Below are positions 38,704-50,214 of a stretch of DNA of 64,000 nucleotides, piece after piece; within the stretch, counting starts at the first letter, position 1; each line of letters opens with the position of its first letter. The translations under genes were made by a program, and so were the position numbers. A model generated the notes under the pieces. It was given only the letters and a program-made list of their open reading frames with translations, made no database searches and was not told where the DNA came from. The stretch is from positions 496,001 to 560,000 of the forward strand of contig NZ_CP019728.1 of NCBI RefSeq assembly GCF_002005405.1. Reading direction: 5' to 3'. Source of the stretch: Jeotgalibaca dankookensis (GTDB lineage: Bacteria > Bacillota > Bacilli > Lactobacillales > Aerococcaceae).

Positions 38704-40809
38704 ATGACAGAAAAAAAAGTATTTCAAATGGATTGGGCAGGACGTCCTTTACAAGTAGAAATCGGGCAAGTAGCTAAACAAGCAAACGGTGCTGTTTTAG
38801 TTCGTTATGGCGATACCGTTGTATTGACTGCTGCAGTTGGATCAAAAAAAGCAAAAGATACCAATTTCTTCCCATTAACAGTTAACTATGAAGAGAAAAT
38901 GTATGCAGTTGGTAAAATACCCGGTGGATTTATTAAAAGAGAAGGTCGTCCAAGTGAAAATGCGACGCTAACAGCACGTATGATAGACCGTCCGATTCGC
39001 CCAATGTTTCAAGAAGGATTTCGTAATGAAGTTCAAATTACAAACGTTATTATGTCAGTAGATCAAGCATGTCCACCAGAAATGGCAGCAATGTTTGGTT
39101 CCTCTTTAGCTTTATCAATTTCAGATATTCCTTTTGGAGGACCGATTGCAGGGGTAAATGTGGGCCGTGTTGATGGAGAATTGGTGCTAAATCCAACTCC
39201 CGAACAGCAAGAACAATCTGATATTGAATTAACGGTTGCTGGTACAAAAGATGCTATCAATATGGTAGAAAGTAGTGCCAAATTTGTTAAAGAAGAAGAT
39301 ATGCTTGCAGCCTTACTCTTTGGTCATGAAAATATCAAAGAACTCTGTGAATTCCAAGAAAAAATTACTGCAGAAATTGGTAAGGAAAAGATGGAAGTGA
39401 CCTTATTAGCAACAGATTTAGACTTGGCGACAGAAGCAAATGAACTGTTTAGTGTTAAAATGAAAAATGCTATTTTAACAAAAGATAAATTACAACGAAA
39501 TGACAATATTGATGCGGTTAAGTCAGAAATTGACGATTACTTTACGAAAAAATTCATGGAATCAGAAAATTTTGTAGAGATTATGAAAGATATCCAACAA
39601 ATTACAGAAGATATCGAAAAAGAACAAGTTCGCCTTTTGATAACTAAAGATAAAATCCGCCCTGATTTCCGTAAAGTAGACGAAATCCGTGATTTAGATT
39701 CAGAAGTAGGCATTTTACCACGGGTTCATGGTTCTGGTATGTTTACGCGTGGACAGACTCAGGCTATTTCAGCTGCTACCCTAGCACCACTTGGTGAGCA
39801 TCAAATTTTAGATGGTTTAGGACTTGAAGAGAGCAAACGGTTTATTCACCACTACAATTTTCCACAATATTCAGTAGGAAGCACCGGGCGTGCTTTTGGA
39901 CCTGGTCGACGTGAAATCGGGCATGGTGCGTTAGGCGAACGTGCACTTAAACAAATTATTCCCGATGTTGAAGATTTTCCATATATGATCCGTTTAGTAT
40001 CAGATGTATTAGAATCTAATGGTTCTTCTTCACAAGCAAGTATCTGTGCGGGCACTTTAGCTTTGATGGATGCAGGTGTTCCAATTAAAGCACCAGTTGC
40101 TGGTATCGCAATGGGACTAGTGAAAGATGGCGAAAATTACACCATCCTAACGGATATTCAAGGAATGGAAGATCACCTTGGCGATATGGACTTTAAAGTA
40201 GCGGGTACAAGAGAAGGAATTACTGCACTTCAAATGGATATAAAGATTGATGGAATTACGGAGCAAATTTTAGAAGAAGCACTGAATCAAGGTAAAAAAG
40301 CACGTGTTGAAATTCTCGATCACTTGGAAACAGTGATGCCTGCACCGCGCAAAGAACTTTCTCAATACGCACCAAAAATTGAAATGATGCAAATTAAACC
40401 TGACAAGATAAAAGTTGTCATTGGTAAAGGTGGCGACACCATTAATGGTATTATTGAAGAGACAGGTGTTAAGATTGATATCGATCAAGATGGGAATGTA
40501 AGCATTGCTTCTGCCGATGCAAGTATGATTCAACGTGCTAAAGAAATCATTGATGAATTAACACGTGAAGTAAAAGTAGGCGAAGTGTATCTTGGAACAG
40601 TAAAACGTATTGAAAAATTTGGAGCCTTTGTTGAGATTCTTAAAGGAAAAGACGGACTCGTCCATATATCTGAAATCGCTAAGGAAAGAATCAAGCAAGT
40701 TGAAGACGTACTAGCAATTGGAGATAAAATAGAAGTGAAAGTTATTGAAATTGACAGACAAGGTCGCATAAATTTATCACGTAAAGTTTTACTTGAAGAT
40801 AAAGAATAA
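38704..40809 (+). CDS. pnp: Polyribonucleotide nucleotidyltransferase (PNPase)
   Basis: Phosphorolytic 3'-5' exoribonuclease, trimeric, central to mRNA decay. The product is 701 residues. Two RNase PH domains (about 10-230 and 310-540) with [27 protein letters not shown] and FNFP-like [12 protein letters not shown] are present. A KH domain (about 555-610; [14 protein letters not shown]) and an S1 domain (about 622-692; [28 protein letters not shown]) follow. AAAGGAG precedes the ATG. Downstream of rpsO and a folded leader. Confidence 0.97.
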   Translation: MTEKKVFQMDWAGRPLQVEIGQVAKQANGAVLVRYGDTVVLTAAVGSKKAKDTNFFPLTVNYEEKMYAVGKIPGGFIKREGRPSENATLTARMIDRPIRPMFQEGFRNEVQITNVIMSVDQACPPEMAAMFGSSLALSISDIPFGGPIAGVNVGRVDGELVLNPTPEQQEQSDIELTVAGTKDAINMVESSAKFVKEEDMLAALLFGHENIKELCEFQEKITAEIGKEKMEVTLLATDLDLATEANELFSVKMKNAILTKDKLQRNDNIDAVKSEIDDYFTKKFMESENFVEIMKDIQQITEDIEKEQVRLLITKDKIRPDFRKVDEIRDLDSEVGILPRVHGSGMFTRGQTQAISAATLAPLGEHQILDGLGLEESKRFIHHYNFPQYSVGSTGRAFGPGRREIGHGALGERALKQIIPDVEDFPYMIRLVSDVLESNGSSSQASICAGTLALMDAGVPIKAPVAGIAMGLVKDGENYTILTDIQGMEDHLGDMDFKVAGTREGITALQMDIKIDGITEQILEEALNQGKKARVEILDHLETVMPAPRKELSQYAPKIEMMQIKPDKIKVVIGKGGDTINGIIEETGVKIDIDQDGNVSIASADASMIQRAKEIIDELTREVKVGEVYLGTVKRIEKFGAFVEILKGKDGLVHISEIAKERIKQVEDVLAIGDKIEVKVIEIDRQGRINLSRKVLLEDKE

Positions 40810-40818
40810 AGTCCATTA

Positions 40819-40846
40819 GAAGCACTGGAAACCAGTGCTTCTTTTG
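40819..40846 (+). terminator. Terminator after pnp
   Basis: GAAGCACTGG, loop AAA, CCAGTGCTTC, then TTTTG. Confidence 0.88.
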
Positions 40847-40948
40847 TTATTTTTAATTATAAGGCAAGAAAATAGCAGGAAATAGTTTGCTTTACTTATT
40901 TGGCTATCGGATATGACTAGTTTATTAACCTAAGAAATTAGAACCTCA

Positions 40949-40983
40949 AAAGCTCTTTGCCTAAACTTGCAAAGAGCTTTTTT
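40949..40983 (+). terminator. Second terminator-like hairpin in the pnp-asd gap
   Basis: AAAGCTCTTTGC (40949-40960) pairs perfectly with GCAAAGAGCTTT (40969-40980) and runs into T residues. No gene is visible in the 100 bases between it and the pnp terminator. Confidence 0.85.
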
Positions 40984-41073
40984 GAAACATAAAATTAAAA
41001 TTTTCTCATAATTATGTTAGTATGAAATCATCAGGATAGCAAAATAAAAACTCAAGAAGTGAGGCAGCTGAGA

Positions 41074-42111
41074 ATGAAAAAATATAGTGTAGCTATTGTA
41101 GGTGCAACTGGTGCAGTTGGTAAACAAATATTATACTTACTAGAAAAATCAACCATTCAAATTGATCAATTACGTTTACTAGCTTCCGCAAAATCAGCAG
41201 GTAAAACAGAAAAGTTCAAAAATAAAGAAATAGTGGTTGAGGAAACAACAGAAGATTCTTTTAAGGATATTGACCTAGCCTTTTTCAGTGCAAGTGGAAC
41301 AGTTACCAAAAAATACCAGCAAGTAGCAAGAGATTTGGGAGCCATTGTTATTGACAATACAAGCGCCTTTAGAATGGATGCAGATGTCCCTTTGGTCATT
41401 CCAGAAGTAAATCCCGAACAGTTACATGCGCATAATCAGCTAATAGCAAATCCTAACTGTTCGACGATTCAAATGGTGGTTACACTAAAACCAATTGCAG
41501 AAGCATTTGGTTTGCAACGGGTGATTGTATCCACCTATCAAGCGGTGAGTGGAGCTGGATTGGATGCCTTAAAAGAAATGGAAACACAAACGCAAGCGGT
41601 TCTCAACGGAAAAAAACCTCAGGCACATATCCTGCCATCAAGCTCAGATAAAAAGCACTATCCAATCGCTTTTAATGCTATCCCACAAATTGATTTATTT
41701 TCTGAAGATGGTTATACACTAGAAGAATGGAAAATGATTAACGAGACTAAAAAAATCATGAAAATTGAAGCATTACAAGTCGCCGCGACTTGTGTCAGAA
41801 TACCAGTTAAAAGTGGTCATTCTGAGTCAATTTATCTGGAAGTGAATAAAGATAATGTTACGGTGAACGACATCAAAAAAGTTTTAGAAAATGCTCCTGG
41901 AGTCCTATTAGAAGATAAACCGTCAAATCAGATTTATCCAATGGCAATCACAGCAGCAGGAAAAAAAGAAGTATTTGTTGGTAGAATTAGACGTGATCTT
42001 GATAACAAAAAAGGGTTCCACCTTTGGGTTGTTTCTGACAATTTAATCAAAGGTGCTGCTTTGAATGCGGTGCAAATTGCGGAGAAAATGATTGATATGT
42101 CCTTGCTCTAA
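41074..42111 (+). CDS. asd: Aspartate-semialdehyde dehydrogenase
   Basis: Reduces aspartyl phosphate to aspartate semialdehyde, for lysine/diaminopimelate, threonine and methionine synthesis. The product is 345 residues. NADP-binding VGATGAVGK lies at residue 10; the active-site Cys is in NPNCSTIQM; SGHSESIYLE carries the catalytic His region. ATG at 41074 follows GAGG (41061-41064); the frame could extend to 41059 without a better site. In Bacillus asd leads dapG-dapA-rnjB; here rnjB follows directly without dap genes. Confidence 0.95.
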   Translation: MKKYSVAIVGATGAVGKQILYLLEKSTIQIDQLRLLASAKSAGKTEKFKNKEIVVEETTEDSFKDIDLAFFSASGTVTKKYQQVARDLGAIVIDNTSAFRMDADVPLVIPEVNPEQLHAHNQLIANPNCSTIQMVVTLKPIAEAFGLQRVIVSTYQAVSGAGLDALKEMETQTQAVLNGKKPQAHILPSSSDKKHYPIAFNAIPQIDLFSEDGYTLEEWKMINETKKIMKIEALQVAATCVRIPVKSGHSESIYLEVNKDNVTVNDIKKVLENAPGVLLEDKPSNQIYPMAITAAGKKEVFVGRIRRDLDNKKGFHLWVVSDNLIKGAALNAVQIAEKMIDMSLL

Positions 42112-42133
42112 AGTTTTTTATATTTGCTTATTG

Positions 42134-42162
42134 TTACAAATTGATTGCGGATAAGGTATAAT
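42134..42162 (+). promoter_or_regulatory. Promoter of rnjB-thiT
   Basis: TTACAA (42134-42139), a 17-base spacer and TATAAT (42157-42162). Transcription would begin near 42169. Confidence 0.55.
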
Positions 42163-42168
42163 GGTTGA

Positions 42169-42407
42169 AAAGAGAGTTTCCTTTACGAAACTTAGAGAAG
42201 GTTCTTTAGAGACTATTATTTATTTCGTATTAAAAGAGAAAAGTTTTTTCATACGGATGTTGACGGATGAGGTTCTGTTGCCTGCTTATAGAACCCTTTT
42301 GGAAGCATACGTCATGATGGGAGCTGTTCTCTAATAATAAAAGGATTAATATCCTTCGCTCTTAAAAAATATATAAAAAACAATAAGTATAATAGAAGAG
42401 GTGTCTT
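42169..42407 (+). ncRNA. Structured 5' leader of rnjB, class unknown
   Basis: About 240 bases without a gene. Pairings visible are GTTTC (42176-42180) with GAAAC (42187-42191); TTAGAGAA (42192-42199) with TTCTCTAA (42327-42334), closing a ~143-base unit; GGTTCT (42271-42276) with AGAACC (42290-42295), followed by CTTTT; and AAGGAT (42341-42346) with ATCCTT (42351-42356). I recognise no T-box core or standard riboswitch motif. It could be an autoregulatory leader of RNase J2 or a separate small RNA. Confidence 0.45.
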
Positions 42408-44087
42408 ATGAGTAAAATAAATATTATTCCGTTAGGCGGCGTTCGCGAAAACGGAAAAAATATGTATGTAGTAGAAGTAGATGAATTAATTTTTGTGCTG
42501 GATTGTGGACTGTTGTACCCTGAAAGTGATTTATTAGGGATCGACATCGTTATTCCAGACTTTACCTACTTAGAAGAAAATAAAAATCGTATAGCTGGTG
42601 TATTTTTAACACACGGCCATGAAGATGCAGTAGGAGCGCTTCCGTACTTTTTAGAAAATATCGATGCTCCTGTATTTGGTACCGAGTTAACGATTGAACT
42701 GGCTAAATTGGCAGTTAAAGAAACAGGATTAACTCCAAAATTTGATAGCTATCATGTTGTTAACGAAAAAACAGCAATTGAATTTGAAAATGTTGTCGTG
42801 AAGTTTTTCCGAACCACCCATTCTATTCCTGATTCAGTAGGGATTTGTTTACAAACAAAAGAAGGTAGCATCGTTTATACTGGTGATTTTAAATTTGATC
42901 AAAGTTCTCCGGATATGTATAAAACAGATTTTGCACAAATTACTTCTATCGGTACAGATGGTGTTTTAGCTTTATTAAGTGATTCAAGTGACGCAGAATC
43001 TGCCCTTGAAAATGCCAGTGATTTACGCGTCACAGAAGAGATTGTTGATACTTTCAACAATGCAGAAGGACGTGTTATCGTTGCCAGTATTGCTAGTAAT
43101 ATTATGCGGGTCCAGCAAATTTTTGATGCTGCTTACCAAACAAAACGTAAGATATTTATGACGGGTTCAAAACTCGTTGAAGTAGTTGATACAGCTATAA
43201 AACTTGGAAAACTTGTCTTACCTTCTCGTGATGTCATTGTGACAGAAGAAAATTTAGATAAGTATGCAGATAATGAATTAATTATTCTAGAAACAGGACA
43301 AACTGTTGATCCGATGCAAGCTCTTCAAAGAATGGCAAAAAATAAACATAGCCAAATTCAGATAGCCGAAGGAGATTTGGTGTACATCACAACAACTCCT
43401 TCCACCTCGATGGAAACAGTAGTAGCTAAAACAAAAAATATACTATATCGTGCTGGAGCAACGGTAAAAGAAATATCGGATACATTGAAAGTTTCCGGTC
43501 ATGCAACACCAAATGATTTGAAGTTAATGATGAACCTCTTGCAGCCTAAATACTTTATTCCTGTACAAGGTGAGTATCGCTTTCAAGCGGCCCATGCTGA
43601 ACTAGCAAACGAAGTGGGTATTCCATATAAAAATATTTTTATACCTGGTAAAGGTGATATTATGGAATATAAAGATGGCCGTATGCGTATGGCAGGCCAA
43701 GTACCGGCAGGGAATGTCTTGATTGATGGTATTGGAGTTGGAGACATCGGGAATATTGTCTTACGTGACCGTAAATTGTTAGCAGATAATGGTATTTTTA
43801 TTGCGGTGATAACAATTTCACGTCGGCAAGGTAAAATACTTTCCGGTCCAGAAATTATTTCACGCGGATTCGTTTACATGAAAGTCAGTGAAGATTTAAT
43901 TAAAAACAGTGCCGAAATAGCTAGAAAAGTAGTGGAAGATAATTTAAAAAATAAAGATTTTGAGTGGGCAACTTTGAAGCAAGAAATAAGAGATTCATTA
44001 AGCAGATATTTATTTGAAGAAACAAAACGTCGCCCAGTTATTTTACCAATTATCATGGAAGCTTCTAGTTATACTAAGAAACGATAA
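42408..44087 (+). CDS. rnjB: Ribonuclease J2
   Basis: Paralogue of RNase J1, 559 residues, metallo-beta-lactamase/beta-CASP fold. The zinc motif reads THGHEDAVGALPYF, with Ala and Ala-type substitutions where RNase J1 has HGHEDHIGG; such erosion is typical of RNase J2, which has weak activity alone and mainly partners J1. Other motifs (TGDFKFD, SGHATPNDLKLMMN, LRDRKLL) remain. AGAGGTG precedes the ATG. thiT follows 13 bases later. The long structured leader is unusual and may be regulatory. Confidence 0.95.
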   Translation: MSKINIIPLGGVRENGKNMYVVEVDELIFVLDCGLLYPESDLLGIDIVIPDFTYLEENKNRIAGVFLTHGHEDAVGALPYFLENIDAPVFGTELTIELAKLAVKETGLTPKFDSYHVVNEKTAIEFENVVVKFFRTTHSIPDSVGICLQTKEGSIVYTGDFKFDQSSPDMYKTDFAQITSIGTDGVLALLSDSSDAESALENASDLRVTEEIVDTFNNAEGRVIVASIASNIMRVQQIFDAAYQTKRKIFMTGSKLVEVVDTAIKLGKLVLPSRDVIVTEENLDKYADNELIILETGQTVDPMQALQRMAKNKHSQIQIAEGDLVYITTTPSTSMETVVAKTKNILYRAGATVKEISDTLKVSGHATPNDLKLMMNLLQPKYFIPVQGEYRFQAAHAELANEVGIPYKNIFIPGKGDIMEYKDGRMRMAGQVPAGNVLIDGIGVGDIGNIVLRDRKLLADNGIFIAVITISRRQGKILSGPEIISRGFVYMKVSEDLIKNSAEIARKVVEDNLKNKDFEWATLKQEIRDSLSRYLFEETKRRPVILPIIMEASSYTKKR

Positions 44088-44100
44088 GGAGAGTAGCTAA

Positions 44101-44655
44101 ATGGGTTCGACAAGTTTAAAAAATTGGATGGAAATTTTATTAGCAGCGGCAATAGCGTTTGTATTAACGCTGATACCGATTGTGATAGGAGAGTTTCAAA
44201 TCACCTTGGCAATATTGCCACTTATTTATTTTGGGCTGCGTAGGGGATTAGCTAAAGGGTTAGCTGCTAGCTTGTTAGCTGGAGTAGCTTTGTTAGCACT
44301 TCATCAAGGACAATCAAACTTTACAACAGTTTTTGTTACTCATGTAGGTCCCTACGCCTTTATTGGAATTACTGGATTATTTGCCAGAAATACACAACGT
44401 ACTTTAAATAATAAACGTTTTCCAAACGCTGCATTAAATATTATTACGGCCACTACTATTGCAACAATTCTATTAGTTATCTGGCAGTTATTAGCACAAG
44501 GAGATACAGAAAATATTCTTATTTCCGGTGTCTTAACCCTTGTTGCTAACGCCATAATTTTAATGCTTGTAGCAAGATTTAGTCCAAAGGCTTATATCCC
44601 GAAAGATACACCATTTTTAAGTCGTAAAGAAAAATCTAAACTATTAAATGATTAA
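44101..44655 (+). CDS. thiT: Thiamine ECF transporter S component (ThiT/YuaJ-like)
   Basis: Integral membrane protein of 184 residues with about six hydrophobic segments, resembling the thiamine-binding S component ThiT, which works with the shared EcfAA'T module. Supporting features are TLAILPLIYFGLRRGLAKGLAASLLAGVALL and the aromatic loop HVGPYAFIGITGLFAR. The ECF module is not in the window. It appears co-transcribed with rnjB (gap 13 bases, AAGGAGAG site) and I see no TPP riboswitch. Thiamine specificity is family-based inference. Confidence 0.8.
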   Translation: MGSTSLKNWMEILLAAAIAFVLTLIPIVIGEFQITLAILPLIYFGLRRGLAKGLAASLLAGVALLALHQGQSNFTTVFVTHVGPYAFIGITGLFARNTQRTLNNKRFPNAALNIITATTIATILLVIWQLLAQGDTENILISGVLTLVANAIILMLVARFSPKAYIPKDTPFLSRKEKSKLLND

Positions 44656-44683
44656 AAGTTGCTACTATAAGTTTATAAAGAAG

Positions 44684-44710
44684 GAGGAAGGTAAATCCTT
44701 TCTCTTTTTT
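44684..44710 (+). terminator. Terminator after thiT
   Basis: GAGGAAGG pairs with CCTTTCTC (one wobble) over loop TAAAT, then six T residues. Confidence 0.75.
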
Positions 44711-44747
44711 ATTTTCAAATTAAGCAGAATAAATTGGGGTGTGGGTC

Positions 44748-46202
44748 ATGAGTATGAGTATCTGGTTAATAATTGTTTCAGCGATTATATTTCTTAACAC
44801 TGTCGTCGCTATTTTTACAGTTTTTTATGAAAATAGGGATGTAACAGCAATCTGGGCCTGGCTATTAACACTCATCATGTTGCCTGGTATTGGATTTGTT
44901 ATTTACTTTTTTATTGGTAAAAAAATGTCATCTAGCCAAATATATGATTTGAATACACAGCAAGTTTTAGGTATGTCAGAATTAGCAGAGTTTCAAAAAG
45001 AGATGTTAGAAGATAGTGAATACAGTGAAATTAGTACGGAAGAAGTTTACAGTGTCCATACCGCGATACTGTTGCTAGAAAGTAATGAATCCATTTTAAC
45101 TCGAGGTAATAAAGTCGAAGTGTTGGTTGATGGAGAAAAGCTATTTGATCAATTTATTGCGGATATTGCCCAAGCGACCCAACACGTTCATATACTGTAC
45201 TATACTTTTCGTTCTGATGGTTTAGGCAGACGGGTGATGGCAGCTTTAGAAGAAAGAGCCGAAGCAGGTGTTGAAGTTTTAGTAATTTATGATGCATTAG
45301 GTTCTCGAACAATCGATAGGGATTTCTTTGATCGCTTAGAAGAAAAAGGCGGAAAAGCACGGGTGTTTTTCGGATCCAAAATACCAATTGTAAATTTCCG
45401 AATGAACTACCGCAATCACAGAAAAATTTTAGTTGTAGATGGGAAAATTGGTTATATGGGTGGGTTTAATATAGGAGATGAATACCTCGGTTTAGGTCCT
45501 TTAGGAAATTGGCGTGACACCCACTTGAGAATTCAAGGAAATGCAGTACTTAGCCTACAAAACAGGTTTTTTATAGATTGGAATGCTGTTGTATCCAATG
45601 AGGAAAAGGTCAAATACGAAGAACATTATTTTCCTATTGCAAAAAAAGTCGGTGAAACAGCCATGCAGATTGTAGCGAGCGGACCTGAGAATGATGTCCA
45701 AGCTATTAAAATGGGATTCATTAAAATGATTAGCCAAGCTAAGCATTCTGTTTATATCCAAACACCTTATTTTATACCAGATATGAGTGTTTACGAAGTT
45801 ATTAAAATTGCTGCTTTATCAGGTGTCGAAGTAAATATTATGATACCCAATAAACCGGATCATCCATTCGTATACCGTGCGACGGAGTATTTTGCAAAGG
45901 ATATATTAGATTCCGGGGCAAATGTTTATACGTATGATAAAGGTTTTTTTCATTCTAAAGTGATGGTGATTGATAATGAAGTGGCTTCAGTTGGTTCTGC
46001 TAACATGGATGTCAGAAGTTTTCGTCTCAATTTTGAAATTAATTCATTTATTTATGATACAGAAGTTGCGAGTGAACTAGCGAGTCATTTTAATAACGAT
46101 ATAAAAAATAGTACGAAGCTCGATTTAGAGTATTTTATGAATCAGTCTAAATGGCGTAAGTTTAAGCAGCATTTTTCGCGCTTACTATCTCCTATACTAT
46201 AA
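44748..46202 (+). CDS. cls: Cardiolipin synthase
   Basis: Phospholipase D-type membrane enzyme that joins two phosphatidylglycerols into cardiolipin. The product is 484 residues. Two N-terminal membrane helices (about 3-25 and 35-55) precede two HKD motifs, NHRKILVVDG (first) and HSKVMVIDNEVASVGSANMD (second). ATG at 44748 follows GGGGTG by six bases; the longer GTG at 44739 overlaps that site. Monocistronic, terminated by a hairpin shared with the convergent YolD-like gene. Confidence 0.95.
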   Translation: MSMSIWLIIVSAIIFLNTVVAIFTVFYENRDVTAIWAWLLTLIMLPGIGFVIYFFIGKKMSSSQIYDLNTQQVLGMSELAEFQKEMLEDSEYSEISTEEVYSVHTAILLLESNESILTRGNKVEVLVDGEKLFDQFIADIAQATQHVHILYYTFRSDGLGRRVMAALEERAEAGVEVLVIYDALGSRTIDRDFFDRLEEKGGKARVFFGSKIPIVNFRMNYRNHRKILVVDGKIGYMGGFNIGDEYLGLGPLGNWRDTHLRIQGNAVLSLQNRFFIDWNAVVSNEEKVKYEEHYFPIAKKVGETAMQIVASGPENDVQAIKMGFIKMISQAKHSVYIQTPYFIPDMSVYEVIKIAALSGVEVNIMIPNKPDHPFVYRATEYFAKDILDSGANVYTYDKGFFHSKVMVIDNEVASVGSANMDVRSFRLNFEINSFIYDTEVASELASHFNNDIKNSTKLDLEYFMNQSKWRKFKQHFSRLLSPIL

Positions 46203-46211
46203 TGAGGTAAC

Positions 46212-46245
46212 AAAAAAAGGTTGGAAAAAAAACCCAACCTTTTTT
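46212..46245. terminator. Bidirectional terminator between cls and the YolD-like gene
   Basis: AAAAAAGGTTGG pairs with CCAACCTTTTTT over an A-rich loop. Confidence 0.9.
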
Positions 46246-46250
46246 GTTAT

Positions 46251-46601
46251 CTAAACTTCAGCCAATTGAATAGCTAAAAGTTGCTCAATGCTAAGAATAT
46301 AAGTAATATTAGGATTATTAGTTTCAAAGACAATTTGTCTATTTTCATTTACAAGAGAACGAAAAATGCCTTTAAAAGTTTTTCGAGTGTAGGATCCATT
46401 GGCTCGTTTAAATTCAATAGTTGTATAGACTTTAAGTTGATGTTTTGATGCTTGGTTGGCAAAGCGAATAATCTGATACAAAGGCATGATTGAGTCGATT
46501 AATTCTGGTTGAATAGAGTGGACCTTCTTTTGTTGTTCTCTTGTTGAGCGAGTGAACTGCTTGGTTACGGGGCGGAAGTGACGACTATGATTATTTTCCA
46601 T
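46251..46601 (-). CDS. YolD-like family protein, SOS-regulated
   Basis: Cytoplasmic protein of 116 residues resembling the YolD family, which is often encoded beside Y-family DNA polymerases (UmuC/YqjW) and may be a UmuD analogue. Pattern: basic N-terminus HFRPVTKQFTRSTREQQKK, then a beta-rich core (KVYTTIEFKRANGSYTRKTFKG and NRQIVFETNN) ending IEQLLAIQLAEV. ATG at 46601 follows GGAGGAAA; an upstream in-frame start at 46637 would sit in the promoter. It stands alone without a polymerase gene. A perfect SOS palindrome overlaps its promoter. Family assignment is fairly but not fully secure. Confidence 0.75.
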   Translation of the reverse strand: MENNHSRHFRPVTKQFTRSTREQQKKVHSIQPELIDSIMPLYQIIRFANQASKHQLKVYTTIEFKRANGSYTRKTFKGIFRSLVNENRQIVFETNNPNITYILSIEQLLAIQLAEV

Positions 46602-46635
46602 ACTATTTCCTCCGAACGTTTGTTTGTATATAACC

Positions 46636-46663
46636 ATTATAGAACATATGTTCTATAATGCAA
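46636..46663 (-). promoter_or_regulatory. Promoter of the YolD-like gene with a perfect 24-bp LexA palindrome
   Basis: ATTATAGAACAT followed by its exact reverse complement (46636-46659). The centre GAACATATGTTC is the ideal Gram-positive LexA box. On the minus strand TATAAT (46641-46636) is the -10 and TTGCAT (46663-46658) the -35 with a 16-base spacer, so LexA would block polymerase. Symmetry also creates a plus-strand TATAAT (46654-46659). Confidence 0.85.
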
Positions 46664-46747
46664 GTAAAATCAAAAAATAATAAAAAAAATCCAAGTTCTT
46701 CCTATTATATAGAGGGGTTTTAATAGAGATGCTCTTTTTAAATTAAT

Positions 46748-46776
46748 TTGATACATCGTTGATAAGAGGCTATAAT
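46748..46776 (+). promoter_or_regulatory. Promoter of the V-ATPase operon
   Basis: TTGATA (46748-46753), a 17-base spacer and TATAAT (46771-46776). Near consensus. Confidence 0.75.
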
Positions 46777-46821
46777 AGGAATGTAGCATAAAAACCAGAT
46801 AAAAAAATGGAGGTGGTATAT

Positions 46822-47128
46822 TTGAATATGATATCTGAAGTCAAGAAAATAGAAGAAGAAGCAAAACAGCTAGAAAAATCTTATGATGAGAAACTTCTTG
46901 AGATGGATAGAAATGCCGACTCCAGAATTTCGGAGATGAGAGAAAATATTGAAAGCGATCTAGAAGTTTTTCAAATGACTGAAAAACAAAGTCGTGAGAA
47001 AAAGCTTGACGAGATGAGAGCTTCACTACTTGCGGAAACAAACCAGGAAAAAGAAAACCTTCATAACCTGTTCCGCAACAAAAAAAACGAGCTTGTCGAT
47101 ATTGTAATTGAAGAGGTGATGAAACAGT

Positions 47129-47142
<14 letters not shown>
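46822..47142 (+). CDS. ntpF: V-type ATPase subunit G/H-like peripheral stalk protein
   Basis: Coiled-coil protein of 106 residues, charged throughout (EEEAKQLEKSYDEKLLEMDR), likely the peripheral-stalk partner of subunit E in a V-type ATPase, equivalent to E. hirae NtpF by position. TTG at 46822 is chosen since GGAGG (46809-46813) is eight bases away; ATG at 46828 is the alternative. It overlaps the next gene by 14 bases. First gene of a nine-gene operon ending at 55321. Confidence 0.85.
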
Positions 47143-49596
<2,454 letters not shown>

Positions 49597-49624
49597 TAAC
49601 GAACGAAGGGATGGTTGAAAATCG

Positions 49625-50200
49625 ATGAAAGAATTAGAAGGACTGTCAAGTCAAATATTGAATCGAACAAAAGAAAAAGGCCAGGAAAAACTGGTTGCAA
49701 AAGAAACAGAATTAAATGCTAAGATTGAGGCAAATCGTATTCGTTTAGTAGAGTTTCAAAAAAACCAAAAAGAGTTGATCCATTCCAGAAATGAAATGGA
49801 GTATGAGCGTCAAAAACAATCATTACGCAACGAAAAACGAAATACACTATTAGGTGAAAAACAAGCTATATTAGCAGACATTTACGAGGGTGCTATTGAA
49901 AAAATGTCTAATTGGGATACCGAAACCTTCCAGCAATTTGCTGGGAATATTCTAAAACGATTCTCAAATAAGGCCGTCACTTTCGTAACTGGGGAGAAAT
50001 CAGCAGAGCACATTACCAGTGCATTCAAATCTGCAAATCCGTCCGTCACGTTTTCTGATGATTTTATGCCAGGAAAAGCTGGCTTCATCGTGAGTGTCGA
50101 TGGAGTAGATTATAATTATTTCTTTGATCAAGTTGTGGAGGAAATCCAAAAAGATTTCACTCCTAAGTTGGCCTCCCTTGCATTTAAAAAAAATGAGTAA
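49625..50200 (+). CDS. ntpE: V-type ATPase subunit E
   Basis: Peripheral-stalk subunit of 191 residues. The N-terminal two-thirds is a long charged helix likely to coil with NtpF, and the C-terminal alpha/beta head contains KAGFIVSVDGVDYNYFFDQVVEE, typical of the family. ATG at 49625; the ribosome binding site GAAGGGATGG is 10 bases upstream. Located between K and C, as in E. hirae. Confidence 0.88.
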   Translation: MKELEGLSSQILNRTKEKGQEKLVAKETELNAKIEANRIRLVEFQKNQKELIHSRNEMEYERQKQSLRNEKRNTLLGEKQAILADIYEGAIEKMSNWDTETFQQFAGNILKRFSNKAVTFVTGEKSAEHITSAFKSANPSVTFSDDFMPGKAGFIVSVDGVDYNYFFDQVVEEIQKDFTPKLASLAFKKNE

Positions 50201-50214
50201 GGGGTGAAGGATGC

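Noticed and set aside
40847-41073. Lysine riboswitch or T-box before asd
   Set aside because: I looked for the T-box core and the lysine-riboswitch conserved stretches and found neither, only terminator hairpins.
44656-44747. TPP riboswitch near thiT
   Set aside because: No CTGAGA/ACCTGA-type core occurs before thiT, which follows rnjB by 13 bases.
46251-46637. Longer start for the YolD-like protein at 46637
   Set aside because: It would begin inside the promoter/SOS palindrome; GGAGGAAA before the ATG at 46601 decides the start.
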